64,000 bases of DNA from Paraburkholderia ribeironis. Lineage in GTDB: Bacteria > Pseudomonadota > Gammaproteobacteria > Burkholderiales > Burkholderiaceae. The notes below the pieces were generated by a model that worked only from the letters and a program-made list of their open reading frames with translations, was not told where the DNA came from and did not search any database. Below are positions 1 to 8,885 of the stretch, piece by piece. The stretch is taken from the NCBI RefSeq assembly GCF_900019265.1, contig NZ_CYGX02000004.1, positions 1 to 64,000 on the forward strand, read 5' to 3'. The first letter of the stretch is position 1. Each line of letters begins with the position of its first letter. The translations under genes and the position numbers were made by a program.

Positions 1-299
1 GTTAGCGACGACACCCGCAAGCGCCCATGCGGCACGACGCTGGCCGCGCCGACCACCTGCTCGGCTTCCTCGAGCTCGGTCAGCACCTGGCTCAGCCGCT
101 CGTAATACTCGCGCCCCGCCTCGGTCGGCGCGACGCGCCGCGTGGTGCGGTTCAGCAAGCGCGCGCCAAGCTGCTGTTCAAGGTGCATCACGTGCTTGCT
201 CGCCATCGCCGCCGACATCTCCATCCGTTCGGCCGCGCCGACGAAGCTGCCAACTTCGACCACATGGCGGAACACTTTCATGCTGACGAGGGTATCCAT
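1..299 (-). CDS. LysR-family transcriptional regulator (N-terminal part; gene runs off the left edge)
   Basis: Only the first 99 codons are in the window. The reverse strand reads from an ATG as MDTLVSMKVFRHVVEVGSF and continues with the winged helix-turn-helix typical of LysR proteins, including the hallmark RLLNRTTRRVAPTEAG at about residues 47-62. The effector-binding domain lies outside the window. LysR proteins bind promoter DNA and switch neighbouring genes in response to a small ligand; the ligand cannot be guessed here. The gene is on the same strand as the porin upstream of it, about 200 bp away and separated by a hairpin, so co-transcription is unlikely. Family is certain, specific role unknown. 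Confidence 0.9.
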   Translation of the reverse strand, partial: MDTLVSMKVFRHVVEVGSFVGAAERMEMSAAMASKHVMHLEQQLGARLLNRTTRRVAPTEAGREYYERLSQVLTELEEAEQVVGAASVVPHGRLRVSSL

Positions 300-393
300 C
301 TGAATCGCTCGCTTCAGGAATCAATCGACGCCATTTTGCCGCGTTTATCAAAAAATGATCGGCAAATCGGTGCGATGCGAAAACTGGAAGCGA

Positions 394-425
394 CAAAGCT
401 CGCCTTCCGGGGAAGGCGGGCTTTG
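394..425 (-). terminator. Hairpin downstream of the porin gene, likely terminator
   Basis: A near-perfect inverted repeat (CAAAGC-T-CGCCTTCC, GG loop, GGAAGGCG-G-GCTTTG) sits about 70 bp past the porin stop codon. The T-run after the stem is weak on the reverse strand (GCTTTG then TCG) and somewhat better on the forward strand (CTTTGCTTTT). Confidence 0.6.
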
Positions 426-496
426 CTTTTGCGGGATGGCTGCTGCGGCGCTCCGGCGACTGCATGCCAGCTACCGCGCCGGGCCACCTCAGACAC

Positions 497-1579
497 TTAG
501 AACTTCGCGCGCAGGCCGGCACCGTAGGTGTTGCCGCTCGACTGGCCGGTGATGTGGTCGTACAGATACGCTGCGTACACATCGGTGCGCTTGGACAGCG
601 GGTAGTCGTAGCCGATCGCAGCCGTCTGACGGGTCTGGTTCGAACCGCCGCCGTTGCGCGAATATGCATACGATGCCAGCACCGAGCCCGGGCCGAACGG
701 CACCGTGACGCCGCCCTGTCCGGTGTTCACGTGCCAGCTCGTGACCTGCTGATCGTTGTACGTGTACATGTACTGGCCGTAGAGCTTCACGAACTTCAGG
801 TCGTACGACACGCCGGCTTGCGCGACGCTCTGGCTGCGCAGGCCGGGCACGCCCGAAGTTTCGAAGCTGCCGAGGTCGCCCGGGACGTTGTTGAAGTTCA
901 CGTACTGGTACACCGCCGTCGCTGCGAACGGGCCATGGAAGTACAGTACCTGACCGCTCCACTTCTTCGCGCCGTTCTGCGTCGTGTTGCCGAGCGCGTA
1001 CATCGCCGTCGCCGACAGGCCGTTGAAGTTCGGCGATGCATACGACACCGCGTTGTTCCAGCCCGAGTCGCCGGTCACGCCCTGGTCGGTGGTGTAGGTC
1101 GGAAACGTACCGAGGCCGAGGTACACGTGGTACACCATCGGCGAGAACACGTAGGAGTCGATGAACGGATTAAACAGGATCGTCGACACGAACAGCGGCG
1201 TCGTCAGGCGGCCGGCCGTCACCGTGCCGTACGGCGATTCGATCCCGACGTAGGCATTGCGCGAGAACATCGTGTCGCCGGTGAAGCGGCCGAACTCGCC
1301 ATTCTGCGCGCGGAAGAAGCCTTCCACCGTGAAGATCGCCTTATAGCCGTTGCCCAGATCCTCCGCCCCCTTCATGCCCCAGTACGACGTCGACATGCCG
1401 CCGCCGGAGACCACCACGGCCGTCTTGCCGCCGGGGAATTTCTGCGAGCCGACCCATTCGTCGACCTGGCCATACAGCTGCACGCTCGATTGCGCAAAAG
1501 CAGACGATGCACTGGCCAGCAGAGCGGCACACGCGGTTGCCTTGAGGGTGGTGCTCAGCGCACTGCTGATTGTTTTCAT
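497..1579 (-). CDS. General bacterial porin (Gram-negative, Burkholderia OpcP/Omp38 type)
   Basis: A 360-residue outer-membrane porin that should form a trimeric beta-barrel for passive diffusion of small solutes. The start MKTISSALSTTLKATACAAL begins a classical signal peptide cleaved after ASSAFA, giving mature QSSVQLYGQVDEWVG; the start is supported by a GGAGA ribosome site. Alternating aromatic strands and a glycine-rich body (SYWGMKGAEDLGNGYKAIF) are typical of Burkholderiales porins. The chain ends in AKF, the C-terminal aromatic recognised by the BAM assembly machinery. Upstream in-frame codons exist but would spoil the signal peptide. Monocistronic by layout. Confidence 0.95.
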   Translation of the reverse strand: MKTISSALSTTLKATACAALLASASSAFAQSSVQLYGQVDEWVGSQKFPGGKTAVVVSGGGMSTSYWGMKGAEDLGNGYKAIFTVEGFFRAQNGEFGRFTGDTMFSRNAYVGIESPYGTVTAGRLTTPLFVSTILFNPFIDSYVFSPMVYHVYLGLGTFPTYTTDQGVTGDSGWNNAVSYASPNFNGLSATAMYALGNTTQNGAKKWSGQVLYFHGPFAATAVYQYVNFNNVPGDLGSFETSGVPGLRSQSVAQAGVSYDLKFVKLYGQYMYTYNDQQVTSWHVNTGQGGVTVPFGPGSVLASYAYSRNGGGSNQTRQTAAIGYDYPLSKRTDVYAAYLYDHITGQSSGNTYGAGLRAKF

Positions 1580-2097
1580 GGATTCTCCATTCTTTGTAAA
1601 AAGGGGGGGCTGTGCGAAAGGGGTGCCCGCGCGAACCATTGTTGGTGTCCGTTCGACGTCGAGCCAATCTGGGCGGGACCATCTTTGCGGACCATTTTTA
1701 TGGACAAAAATATCGTTGCTTATTGCGGGTATATCGGTCTGGTTAGTTTTGTCGCTTATCGGCCTGGTAACGCGTCGACAGTCAGCGTTTTCGCCGGCGT
1801 GCGGCGGCCTCGCCATATGGCGCACAGAGGTACGGATACCGTGGCAGCTCGGGCGAGCAGCCCTCAGATGACATGCGGATGACGCGTCGCAGCAGAAACG
1901 CCGAGATTTGACGACGGGAGCGGGATTGCTGCCGAGTGTTTTTTAAAAAGTGTGGCGTCGAAACGTCAGATTGATGCGTGGGGTTGAAAATGCGTCGACG
2001 CGCGGGCGCTGCGGCTAAGAGGTAAGAACGGCGGAAGGGGTGCGGAAGGAAGCGGCGACGAGTGACCGGTGTCTAGTCGCTAGTTGCGCTAGTTGAG
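1580..2097. other. Intergenic region upstream of the porin, no gene seen
   Basis: About 520 bp between the porin start and the end of the next reverse-strand gene. It is locally AT-rich near 1690-1760, where the porin promoter is expected, but no convincing -35/-10 pair was identified. No credible coding frame. Confidence 0.5.
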
Positions 2098-2682
2098 CTA
2101 GTTGCGATAGGGCGAGCCTTCCGGCTGACGCGGATCATCGGGCTGACGCTGCATCGCTCGTGAAGCGGCGCCGCGCTCTTCGTTATAGCGGGCGACGTCG
2201 GCGCGAATCGAACCGCTGCGCATGGGTGAATTGGGCGGCGGCCGCGGTGCCGAGCGCGACTCGGCGCTGACCGGCGTGATCGCGCCGGTGTACTGCATGC
2301 GGCCGCGGCCATCGCCGGGATAACCGGACGCTCCTGCCACGCGACGCATGCCGGGACTGTAGACGCCGAAGCGTTCGGCGAAACTGCTGCCCGCGAAGTT
2401 CGCGCCGCCATTGGGCATGCGCGGGTTACGGTCGGCCATCGAATTACGAACGTGTCTTGCCGTGCGAGCGCCGTCGTAACGACCGGCATTGCCTAAGTCT
2501 GCCCGCGTGGCGCGATCCGCGGCGGCATGCGAGTAACTGAAACCGCCACCGTGAGCCATGGGCCCTTTTGCGTACACGAACGAGCACAGCGCGGCGATAG
2601 CCGCGCCCAACGCCCAGTGCCTCGTTCTCGACAACCCGTCCACCTGGTGACTCTCACGCCCGAAGACTTGCCTGAAGACCAC
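2098..2682 (-). CDS. Small secreted hypothetical protein, glycine/arginine-rich
   Basis: About 194 residues with no family I recognise. A positively charged stretch (LSRTRHW) followed by ALGAAIAALCSFVYA looks like a Sec signal peptide ending before KGPMAHGGGFSYSHAAADRA. The mature part is low in hydrophobicity, rich in Gly, Arg, Ala, Pro and Ser, and probably disordered in places (SAPRPPPNSPMRSGS). The frame opens with GTG; alternative GTG or TTG starts 13-16 codons later would put the hydrophobic stretch closer to the N-terminus and are equally plausible. Predicted to act outside the cytoplasm; function unknown. Confidence 0.6.
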   Translation of the reverse strand: MVFRQVFGRESHQVDGLSRTRHWALGAAIAALCSFVYAKGPMAHGGGFSYSHAAADRATRADLGNAGRYDGARTARHVRNSMADRNPRMPNGGANFAGSSFAERFGVYSPGMRRVAGASGYPGDGRGRMQYTGAITPVSAESRSAPRPPPNSPMRSGSIRADVARYNEERGAASRAMQRQPDDPRQPEGSPYRN

Positions 2683-3201
2683 CGTTCGAGCTGCGATGGA
2701 CTTGTTCCGGGACTCGCAGATGCATCGCTTTCACGTCGCGGTGCGGGGCGTCCCAATGGCCTTTGAACGGTAATTTATGGGCGTGCAAGGAGGGTGTCGA
2801 GCCAAAAAGTGTTAGACCTCAACCGCGGTTGTAACACCTTGTTACTGCGACGTTTTTTCACGACAAGGCTCTTGCGCGAAAGCATTGAAACCGCTTGCGC
2901 GCAAGGCGTTTGCACAAACTCAATCCTGCCTGATCAAGACAAAGGACAGCCGTTTTTTCGACCGATCAGTCAAACCGACATGGACCAATCCGGCCACCTC
3001 GCCAATACTGAAATCGGCGGATCGCATCAATCGGCTCCCTTCGTTGGCGCGGCTTTTGATGCACAGCAATCATTAATCGATTCGGCAAATGAATTTGCTT
3101 TTTCAATCGATTTTCAATAACAATAGCTGTTTCTCATAATCAAGGCGGCGCCTTTGCGCGTGCGTCCGTGCTATTGCGCATCACCGAATCGAGATTTCGA
3201 C
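2683..3201. other. Intergenic region between divergent genes, AT-richer; possible repeat-like segment
   Basis: About 520 bp separate the secreted-protein gene and the transporter. The stretch from about 2790 to 3150 is clearly poorer in GC than its surroundings and holds a 108-codon open frame with no recognisable protein. At 3001-3033 a segment beginning GCCAATACTGAAATCGG resembles one at about 27641-27677 (see findings), suggesting a decayed repeated element. Confidence 0.4.
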
Positions 3202-4230
3202 ATGGCTCGCCCGAAACTGCTTCCCGACAACTTCACCCTATGCCTCGTCGGCACCGTGATCCTTGCCAGCGTCCTGCCGGCTCATGGACAGGCCGCCGTC
3301 GGATTCAACTGGGTGACGAACGTGGCGGTCGGCCTGCTGTTTTTCCTGCACGGCGCCAAGCTTTCACGTGAAGCGATCATTGCGGGTGCGACGCACTGGC
3401 GCCTTCATCTGGTCGTACTTCTGAGCACGTTCGCGCTGTTCCCCCTGCTCGGCCTCGCGCTTAAACCGCTCCTTTCGCCACTTGTCACGCCGGCGCTCTA
3501 TGCGGGGGTCCTCTTCCTCTGCACGCTGCCATCGACGGTCCAGTCGTCGATCGCGTTCACCTCCATTGCCAAAGGCAACGTGCCGGCCGCCGTATGCAGC
3601 GCGTCGGCCTCGAGCCTGCTCGGCATCTTCGTCACGCCAGCGCTCGTCAGCGTCGTCGTCACCAACCAGGCGGCCGGCGCAAGCGCGTCGCCGTGGCACA
3701 CGGTCGGCAACATCGTGCTGCAACTGCTTGTGCCGTTCGTGGCCGGGCAGTTGCTGCGTCCGCTGATCGGCAAGTGGATCGAGCACCACCGCGGCGTGCT
3801 GAAGTTCGTCGACCAGGGTTCGATCCTGCTGGTGGTGTATGGCGCGTTCAGCGAGGCCGTCACCGAAGGCCTGTGGCGCCAGATCCCGCTGTCCGCGCTC
3901 GGCGGCCTGCTGCTGATCTGCGTCGTACTGCTCGCGCTCGCGCTGGCCATGACGATCTTCGTCAGCAAGCGGCTCGGTTTTAACCGCGCGGACCAGATCA
4001 CGATCATCTTCTGCGGATCGAAGAAGAGTCTCGCCGCCGGCGTGCCGATGGCCAAGGTCATTTTCGCCTCGCATGCGGTGGGCGCCGTGGTCCTGCCGCT
4101 GATGCTGTTCCACCAGATCCAGCTGATGGTTTGCGCCGCGCTCGCGCAACGCTGGGGGGCGCGCGACCTCAGCGGCGAGACTCAGGCCGCCTCGCGCGAG
4201 CGGCCCGCTGCCGCCGTCGCGCGCCGTTGA
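3202..4230 (+). CDS. Bile acid:sodium symporter family protein (YfeH/SBF-like transporter)
   Basis: A 342-residue inner-membrane protein with about ten hydrophobic segments and short loops (for example VGLLFFLHGAKLSREAI and the SSIAFTSIAKGNVPAAV crossover region). The LFFLHGAKLS motif and the GSKKSLAAGVPMAKVIF segment fit the SBF-like/YfeH branch of the bile acid:Na+ symporter superfamily. Substrate of this branch is not established. Start chosen at MARPKLLPDNF; sixteen upstream in-frame codons show no membrane-protein character. The C-terminal tail (ETQAASRERPAAAVARR) is charged and cytoplasmic. A strong terminator follows. Confidence 0.88.
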   Translation: MARPKLLPDNFTLCLVGTVILASVLPAHGQAAVGFNWVTNVAVGLLFFLHGAKLSREAIIAGATHWRLHLVVLLSTFALFPLLGLALKPLLSPLVTPALYAGVLFLCTLPSTVQSSIAFTSIAKGNVPAAVCSASASSLLGIFVTPALVSVVVTNQAAGASASPWHTVGNIVLQLLVPFVAGQLLRPLIGKWIEHHRGVLKFVDQGSILLVVYGAFSEAVTEGLWRQIPLSALGGLLLICVVLLALALAMTIFVSKRLGFNRADQITIIFCGSKKSLAAGVPMAKVIFASHAVGAVVLPLMLFHQIQLMVCAALAQRWGARDLSGETQAASRERPAAAVARR

Positions 4231-4288
4231 ATATGCGCGCAATGCAAACAGAACATTCATAAGCGCCCTCCCTGAGCGTCGTTTGAAG

Positions 4289-4312
4289 AAAGCCGCCTTG
4301 TGCGGCTTTTTC
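4289..4312 (+). terminator. Rho-independent terminator
   Basis: The stem AAGCCGC / GCGGCTT with a 5-nt loop is followed by a T-run (TTTTTCG), about 60 bp after the transporter stop codon. Confidence 0.85.
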
Positions 4313-4578
4313 GTTATTTCACGCGCAAACGCGGGCGCTGTCGCCTCGGCCGGATGGCGTAGGAGAATTCCGCGAGGATCCTGGCAGCATCCAGGCGAGA
4401 TCCGGGCAGAACCCCGGCAGCATCCACGCTAAATCCACGCAGACTCGCGCCGCCCAGGAACCGACGGCGAAGCTCACCTTACCTGCACCAGCCCGGTGCC
4501 AACCGTCACCAAAAGTTCACTCAATTCCAGGCGCATCGCGCCGATAAGCCGAAGGTCCATCGCTACGCCCGTCCCTTC
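4313..4578. other. Intergenic region with short imperfect repeats
   Basis: The stretch at about 4370-4445 repeats short motifs around GGCAGCATCCA and ATCC(G/A)(G/C)GC several times. No gene. The promoter of the following cyclic di-GMP gene should lie here; no clear box was seen. Confidence 0.4.
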
Positions 4579-6429
4579 ATGCAACCTCCCTCGCCCTCCC
4601 GATCCGCTGCGCCGCCCATCGGGGAGTTGATCGCCCGGCGTGAGCTCTGCGCCGTATTTCAGCCGATCATCGATTTCGCAGACGGCGCGATCCTCGGCTA
4701 CGAAGGTCTGATCCGCGGGCCGGCCGGCACCACGCTGGAAACGCCGTTCGCGCTGTTTTCGCAGGCGCTCGCCGAGGGCTGTGCCATCGAACTCGAACGG
4801 GCCGCCGCGCGCGCGTGCATCGAAGCGTTCGCTAAGCTCGATTTCGACGGCAAGCTGTTCCTCAATTTCAGCGCCGGCGCGATGCGCCAACTGACCGATG
4901 CACGCGACGACACGCTCGCACTGCTGCGTCAGCGGGGCGTCGATCCGCGGCGGATCGTGATCGAGTTGACCGAGCAGAGCACGATTCTGGATGTCGCGAG
5001 TTTCCTGCCGGTGATCGCGGCGCTGCGCACAGCCGGCGCGCAGTTCGCACTGGACGACTACGGCACCGCGAACGCCAGCATGAGTCTTTGGGTGAAACTG
5101 CAACCGGACGTCGTGAAGATCGACCGCTTCTTCATCCACGACATCGCCAGCGATCCGCTCAAGTTCGAGGCCGTGCGCGCGATGCAGCACTTTGCCCACG
5201 CAAGCGGCGCGCAACTGGTGGCCGAAGGCATCGAAAACGAAGCGGATCTGATCGTGGTGCGCGACATGGGGATCGGCTGCGGACAGGGTTACTTCTTCGG
5301 CCGTCCGCGTGCGCAGCCGGCGCGCAGCGTGACGGATGACGCACGCGACGCGCTGCGGGCAGGTCATATCGCCGTGTTTCCGGAGGCCACGCGCACGGTG
5401 CACAGCGCGTCGTCGTCGGGCGGCATGGCTTCGGCGAAGATGCTGGTGCACGCACCCGCGCTGCCGCGTCAAGCCACCAACAACGACGTGCTCGAACTGT
5501 TCAACCGCCTGCCGGACCTGCACGCGGTCGCGGTGGTCGAAGACGACGAACCGGTCGCGCTGATCAACCGGCGCAGCTTCATGGATCGCTACGCGCTGCC
5601 GTATCACCGCGAGTTGTTCGGCAAGCGCCCGTGCCTGCAGTTCGCCAACGCGTCGCCGGTCGTCATCGAGAAATCCATGACCGTCGAACAGATGGCCAAG
5701 CTGCTGGCGAGCGACGACCAACGCTATCTCGCCGACGGTTTCGTGATCACCGACAACGGCAAGTACGCCGGCCTCGGCACCGGCGAGAACCTCGTGCGCG
5801 CCGTCACCGAAGTACGCATCGAAGCGGCGCGCTACGCGAACCCGCTGACCTTCCTGCCGGGCAACATTCCGATCAGTTCGCACATTGCTCGCCTGCTCGG
5901 CAACGACGCGGGCTTCTATGCGTGCTACGTCGACCTGAACCACTTCAAGCCGTTCAACGATCAGTACGGCTACTGGCAGGGCGACGAAGTGCTGAAACTC
6001 GCCGCCGCCGTGCTCGCCGACGTGTGCGAGCCGACCCGCGACTTTCTCGGGCACGTCGGCGGGGACGACTTCCTGATCCTGTTCCAGAGCGACGACTGGC
6101 GCGAGCGCGCGCTACGCGCGATCCATCTGTTCAACGAGGGCGTGCAGCGCTTTTACGCACCGACCGATCGGCTTGCGGGCGGTATCCACGGCGAAGACCG
6201 CCGCGGCAATCCGACCTTTTTCGGTTTCGTGACGATGGCGATTGGCTGCGTGCGGGTCGAACCTGCCGGCGAACCGTGGCTCTACAACAGCCAGCAGATC
6301 GCGTCCGTCGCGGCGCTGGCGAAGCGCCGCGCGAAGCACGAGCCGAGTGGCTTCGTGCTGATCGACGCCGATGAAAGCGCGGCGTTGTTGCGAGGCCAGA
6401 CCGACGTCGCGCCGGTGTCCGCAGACTGA
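4579..6429 (+). CDS. EAL-CBS-GGDEF cyclic di-GMP protein
   Basis: 616 residues with an unusual order: EAL phosphodiesterase domain first (about 15-250), a CBS-pair-like middle (about 295-415), then GGDEF (about 435-600). The EAL domain keeps the expected acidic and metal-binding residues: EGL in place of EAL at 42-44, N96, E129, DD at 159-160, K180, E216 and Q236, so it is probably an active cyclic di-GMP phosphodiesterase. The GGDEF signature is altered to GGDDF at 494-498, which may still be catalytic or may only bind GTP. No membrane segment, so cytoplasmic. Likely tunes cyclic di-GMP, with nucleotide sensing through the CBS pair (inference). Confidence 0.9.
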   Translation: MQPPSPSRSAAPPIGELIARRELCAVFQPIIDFADGAILGYEGLIRGPAGTTLETPFALFSQALAEGCAIELERAAARACIEAFAKLDFDGKLFLNFSAGAMRQLTDARDDTLALLRQRGVDPRRIVIELTEQSTILDVASFLPVIAALRTAGAQFALDDYGTANASMSLWVKLQPDVVKIDRFFIHDIASDPLKFEAVRAMQHFAHASGAQLVAEGIENEADLIVVRDMGIGCGQGYFFGRPRAQPARSVTDDARDALRAGHIAVFPEATRTVHSASSSGGMASAKMLVHAPALPRQATNNDVLELFNRLPDLHAVAVVEDDEPVALINRRSFMDRYALPYHRELFGKRPCLQFANASPVVIEKSMTVEQMAKLLASDDQRYLADGFVITDNGKYAGLGTGENLVRAVTEVRIEAARYANPLTFLPGNIPISSHIARLLGNDAGFYACYVDLNHFKPFNDQYGYWQGDEVLKLAAAVLADVCEPTRDFLGHVGGDDFLILFQSDDWRERALRAIHLFNEGVQRFYAPTDRLAGGIHGEDRRGNPTFFGFVTMAIGCVRVEPAGEPWLYNSQQIASVAALAKRRAKHEPSGFVLIDADESAALLRGQTDVAPVSAD

Positions 6430-6454
6430 ACCCCCAACGCACGATGATGACCTT

Positions 6455-6567
6455 TGTTTAGCTGTTTTACTAAACAACATAATCTAGAACAATATCAATA
6501 TATACGGGTATTTACGGGTGTCTGACGGCGGTTTTACGGGCGGTTTTAGCAGCGTTTTACTATACAA
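6455..6567. promoter_or_regulatory. Candidate operator/promoter region of the LacI-AGE-PfkB operon
   Basis: A 22-bp inverted repeat (TGTTTAG, 8-nt spacer, CTAAACA; 6455-6476) lies upstream of the LacI gene. The motif GTTTTAC/G occurs at 6464, 6531, 6543 and 6554; the first and last are GTTTTACTAAACAA and GTTTTACTATACAA. The last copy overlaps a -10-like TATACAAT. Repeated near-palindromes in front of a LacI gene suggest autoregulation. Confidence 0.5.
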
Positions 6568-6618
6568 TCGCCCGAACCCAACCACCGTGCGGCCGCACTC
6601 GCGCGACCGCCTGATTCG

Positions 6619-7605
6619 ATGGCCACCACCATCCGCGACGTCGCCCGCGCGGCGAGCGTGTCGATCGGCACCGTCTCACGCGCGCTGAAGAACCAGCCTG
6701 GTCTGTCCGAGGCCACCCGCGAGCGCGTCGTCGAAGCGGCGCGGCAGCTCGGTTACGACGCTGGCCAGTTGCGTCCGCGCATTCGCCGCCTGACCTTCCT
6801 GCTGCACCGTCAGCACAACAATTTCGCCGTCAGTCCGTTCTTTTCGCATGTGCTGCACGGCGTGGAAGACGCGTGCCGCGAACGCGGCATCGTGCCGTCC
6901 GTGCTGACCGCCGGCCCCACCGAAGACGTGATCCAGCAGTTGCGCCTGCACGCACCGGACGCGGTGGCGATTGCCGGCTTCGTCGAGCCGGAGACGCTGA
7001 CCACGCTGGTAGCGATGCAACGTCCGCTCGTGCTGATCGATCTGTGGGCGCCCGGTCTGCGCTCGGTGAATCTCGACAATGCCGCGGGCGCCACGCTCGC
7101 GATGCGGCATCTGTTTGACCAGCAGCGCAAACGTGTCGCTTTCATCGGCGGCTCGCTCGCGCACTTCAGCATCGCGCAGCGCGCGCTCGGCTACCGGCGC
7201 GCGTTTTTCGAAGCGGGGCTGCTGTTCGACCCGTCGCTGGAAGTAACCGTCGACGCCGGCCTCGACCCCGACAGCGGCGCGGCACGCGCGATGCACCGGT
7301 TGCTCGACGCGCCGGGCCCGCGCCCCGATGCGGTGTTTGCGTACAACGACGCCGCCGCGCTCGCCGCGCTGCGCGCGTGCCTCGCACGCGGCCTGCGCGT
7401 GCCCGAGGACATCGCGATCATCGGCTTCGACGACATCCCCGCTGCCGCCCACGCCACGCCGCCGCTGTCGACCATTGCGGTCGACAAGGAAGCGCTCGGC
7501 CGGCGCGGCGTCGAACTGCTGCTTGAGGACGCACCCGCCGAACTGGAAATCCGTCTGCCCGTTCAACTCATTGCCCGTGCCAGCACTTTGGTGAAAATGC
7601 CATGA
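6619..7605 (+). CDS. LacI-family transcriptional regulator
   Basis: 328 residues. The N-terminal helix-turn-helix is textbook LacI (TIRDVARAASVSIGTVSRAL, residues 4-23), followed by a hinge and a periplasmic-binding-protein-like sensor domain (about 57-325) with FIGGSLAHFSIAQRALGYR and the late motif IGFDDIP. It should repress until a sugar-type effector binds. Its stop codon overlaps the start of the isomerase gene (ATGA), so regulator and enzymes are translationally coupled; it probably controls this operon through repeats seen upstream. Effector unknown, perhaps the sugar used by the downstream enzymes. Confidence 0.93.
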   Translation: MATTIRDVARAASVSIGTVSRALKNQPGLSEATRERVVEAARQLGYDAGQLRPRIRRLTFLLHRQHNNFAVSPFFSHVLHGVEDACRERGIVPSVLTAGPTEDVIQQLRLHAPDAVAIAGFVEPETLTTLVAMQRPLVLIDLWAPGLRSVNLDNAAGATLAMRHLFDQQRKRVAFIGGSLAHFSIAQRALGYRRAFFEAGLLFDPSLEVTVDAGLDPDSGAARAMHRLLDAPGPRPDAVFAYNDAAALAALRACLARGLRVPEDIAIIGFDDIPAAAHATPPLSTIAVDKEALGRRGVELLLEDAPAELEIRLPVQLIARASTLVKMP

Positions 7606-8885
7606 CGCAAACCGATCCGCTTCACCCTGCCAACGACGCCAGCCCGGTGCCGCCCGTCGACAGTTTCCGCAGCCGCGATTTTCTGCTCGCGCACGTGCAG
7701 GACACGCTGCGCTTTTACGCGCCCAATGTGTTCGACCCGAGCGGCGGCTTCTTCCATTTCTTGCGCGACGACGGTTCGGTCTACGACAAAACCACGCGAC
7801 ACCTGGTGAGCAGCTGCCGCTATGTCTTCAACTACGCGATGGCGTATCGCCAGTTCGGCGACCCGCAGCATCTCGAGTATGCGCGCCACGGTTTGCGGTT
7901 CCTGCACGAAGCGCATTGGGACTCGCAGCAAGAAGGCTATGACTGGGAACTCGAATGGTGCGACGGCAAAAAGCACACGCTCGATGCGACGCGCCACTGC
8001 TACGGCCTCGCGTTCGTGCTGCTCGCGTATTCGCACGCGGCGATGGCCGGCATCGAAGAAGCGAAGCCGATGATCGGTGCGACCTTCGAGTTGATGGAGC
8101 ACCGCTTCTGGGACCCCGCCGCCGGCCTCTATGCCGACGATGCCTCGCCCGAATGGCGGGTCAGCTCGTATCGCGGGCAGAACGCGAACATGCACACCAC
8201 CGAGGCGCTGCTGGCCGCGCACGAAGCAACCGGCCATCTCGTCTACCTGGATCGCGCGGAACGCGTGGCGTCGAATATCACGCTGCGGCAGGCGAAGCTG
8301 TCGCAAGGTCTGGTGTGGGAGCATTTTCACGCGGACTGGTCGGTCGACTGGCACTACAACGAGGAAGACAGTTCGAACATCTTCCGCCCCTGGGGCTTCC
8401 AGCCTGGGCATCAGACCGAATGGGCGAAGCTGCTGCTGATTCTCGAGCGCTTCCGTCCGTTGCCGTGGCTGCTGCCGCGCGCAATCGAGCTGTTCGACGT
8501 CGCGATGACGCACGCGTGGGACGAAGATCACGGCGGCCTCTACTACGGCTTCGGCCCGGACGGCACGGTGTGCGACCACGACAAGTATTTCTGGGTGCAG
8601 GCCGAAACCCTGGCGACGGCCGCGCTGCTCGCGAGGCGCACCGGCAACGAACGTTTCTGGGACTGGTACGACGAGATCTGGCGTTATAGCTGGTCACACT
8701 TCGTCGATCACAAGCATGGCGCGTGGTATCGCATCCTCACCTGCGACAACCGTAAGTACAGCGACGCAAAGAGCCCGGCCGGCAAGACCGACTATCACAC
8801 GATGGGCGCGTGCTACGAGGTACTGGCTCACGCACTGCCCGACGGCGCGGCCATCGTGTCCGAATCAGCGGAGAAAACAGAATGA
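7602..8885 (+). CDS. AGE-family sugar isomerase/epimerase (D-mannose isomerase-like)
   Basis: 427 residues of the N-acylglucosamine 2-epimerase superfamily, an (alpha/alpha)6 barrel. Conserved signatures include RHCYGLAF, NANMHTTEALLAAHEAT, GHQTEWAKLLL and the late DYHTMGACYE; the histidines in these motifs correspond to the proton-transfer residues of mannose isomerases such as YihS. Members interconvert free mannose, fructose and glucose, lyxose/xylulose, or epimerise N-acetylglucosamine. Coupling by ATGA overlaps to a LacI regulator and to a PfkB kinase favours a ketose-forming isomerase feeding the kinase (inference). Exact substrate open. Confidence 0.88.
   Translation: MTQTDPLHPANDASPVPPVDSFRSRDFLLAHVQDTLRFYAPNVFDPSGGFFHFLRDDGSVYDKTTRHLVSSCRYVFNYAMAYRQFGDPQHLEYARHGLRFLHEAHWDSQQEGYDWELEWCDGKKHTLDATRHCYGLAFVLLAYSHAAMAGIEEAKPMIGATFELMEHRFWDPAAGLYADDASPEWRVSSYRGQNANMHTTEALLAAHEATGHLVYLDRAERVASNITLRQAKLSQGLVWEHFHADWSVDWHYNEEDSSNIFRPWGFQPGHQTEWAKLLLILERFRPLPWLLPRAIELFDVAMTHAWDEDHGGLYYGFGPDGTVCDHDKYFWVQAETLATAALLARRTGNERFWDWYDEIWRYSWSHFVDHKHGAWYRILTCDNRKYSDAKSPAGKTDYHTMGACYEVLAHALPDGAAIVSESAEKTE

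Noticed and set aside
464..1882. 472-codon forward frame opposite the porin gene
   Set aside because: Arginine/histidine-rich shadow of the porin reading frame; the reverse strand has a signal peptide, ribosome site and C-terminal Phe.
2794..3120. 108-codon forward frame upstream of the transporter
   Set aside because: No ribosome site and no protein-like character; overlaps a repeat-like segment.
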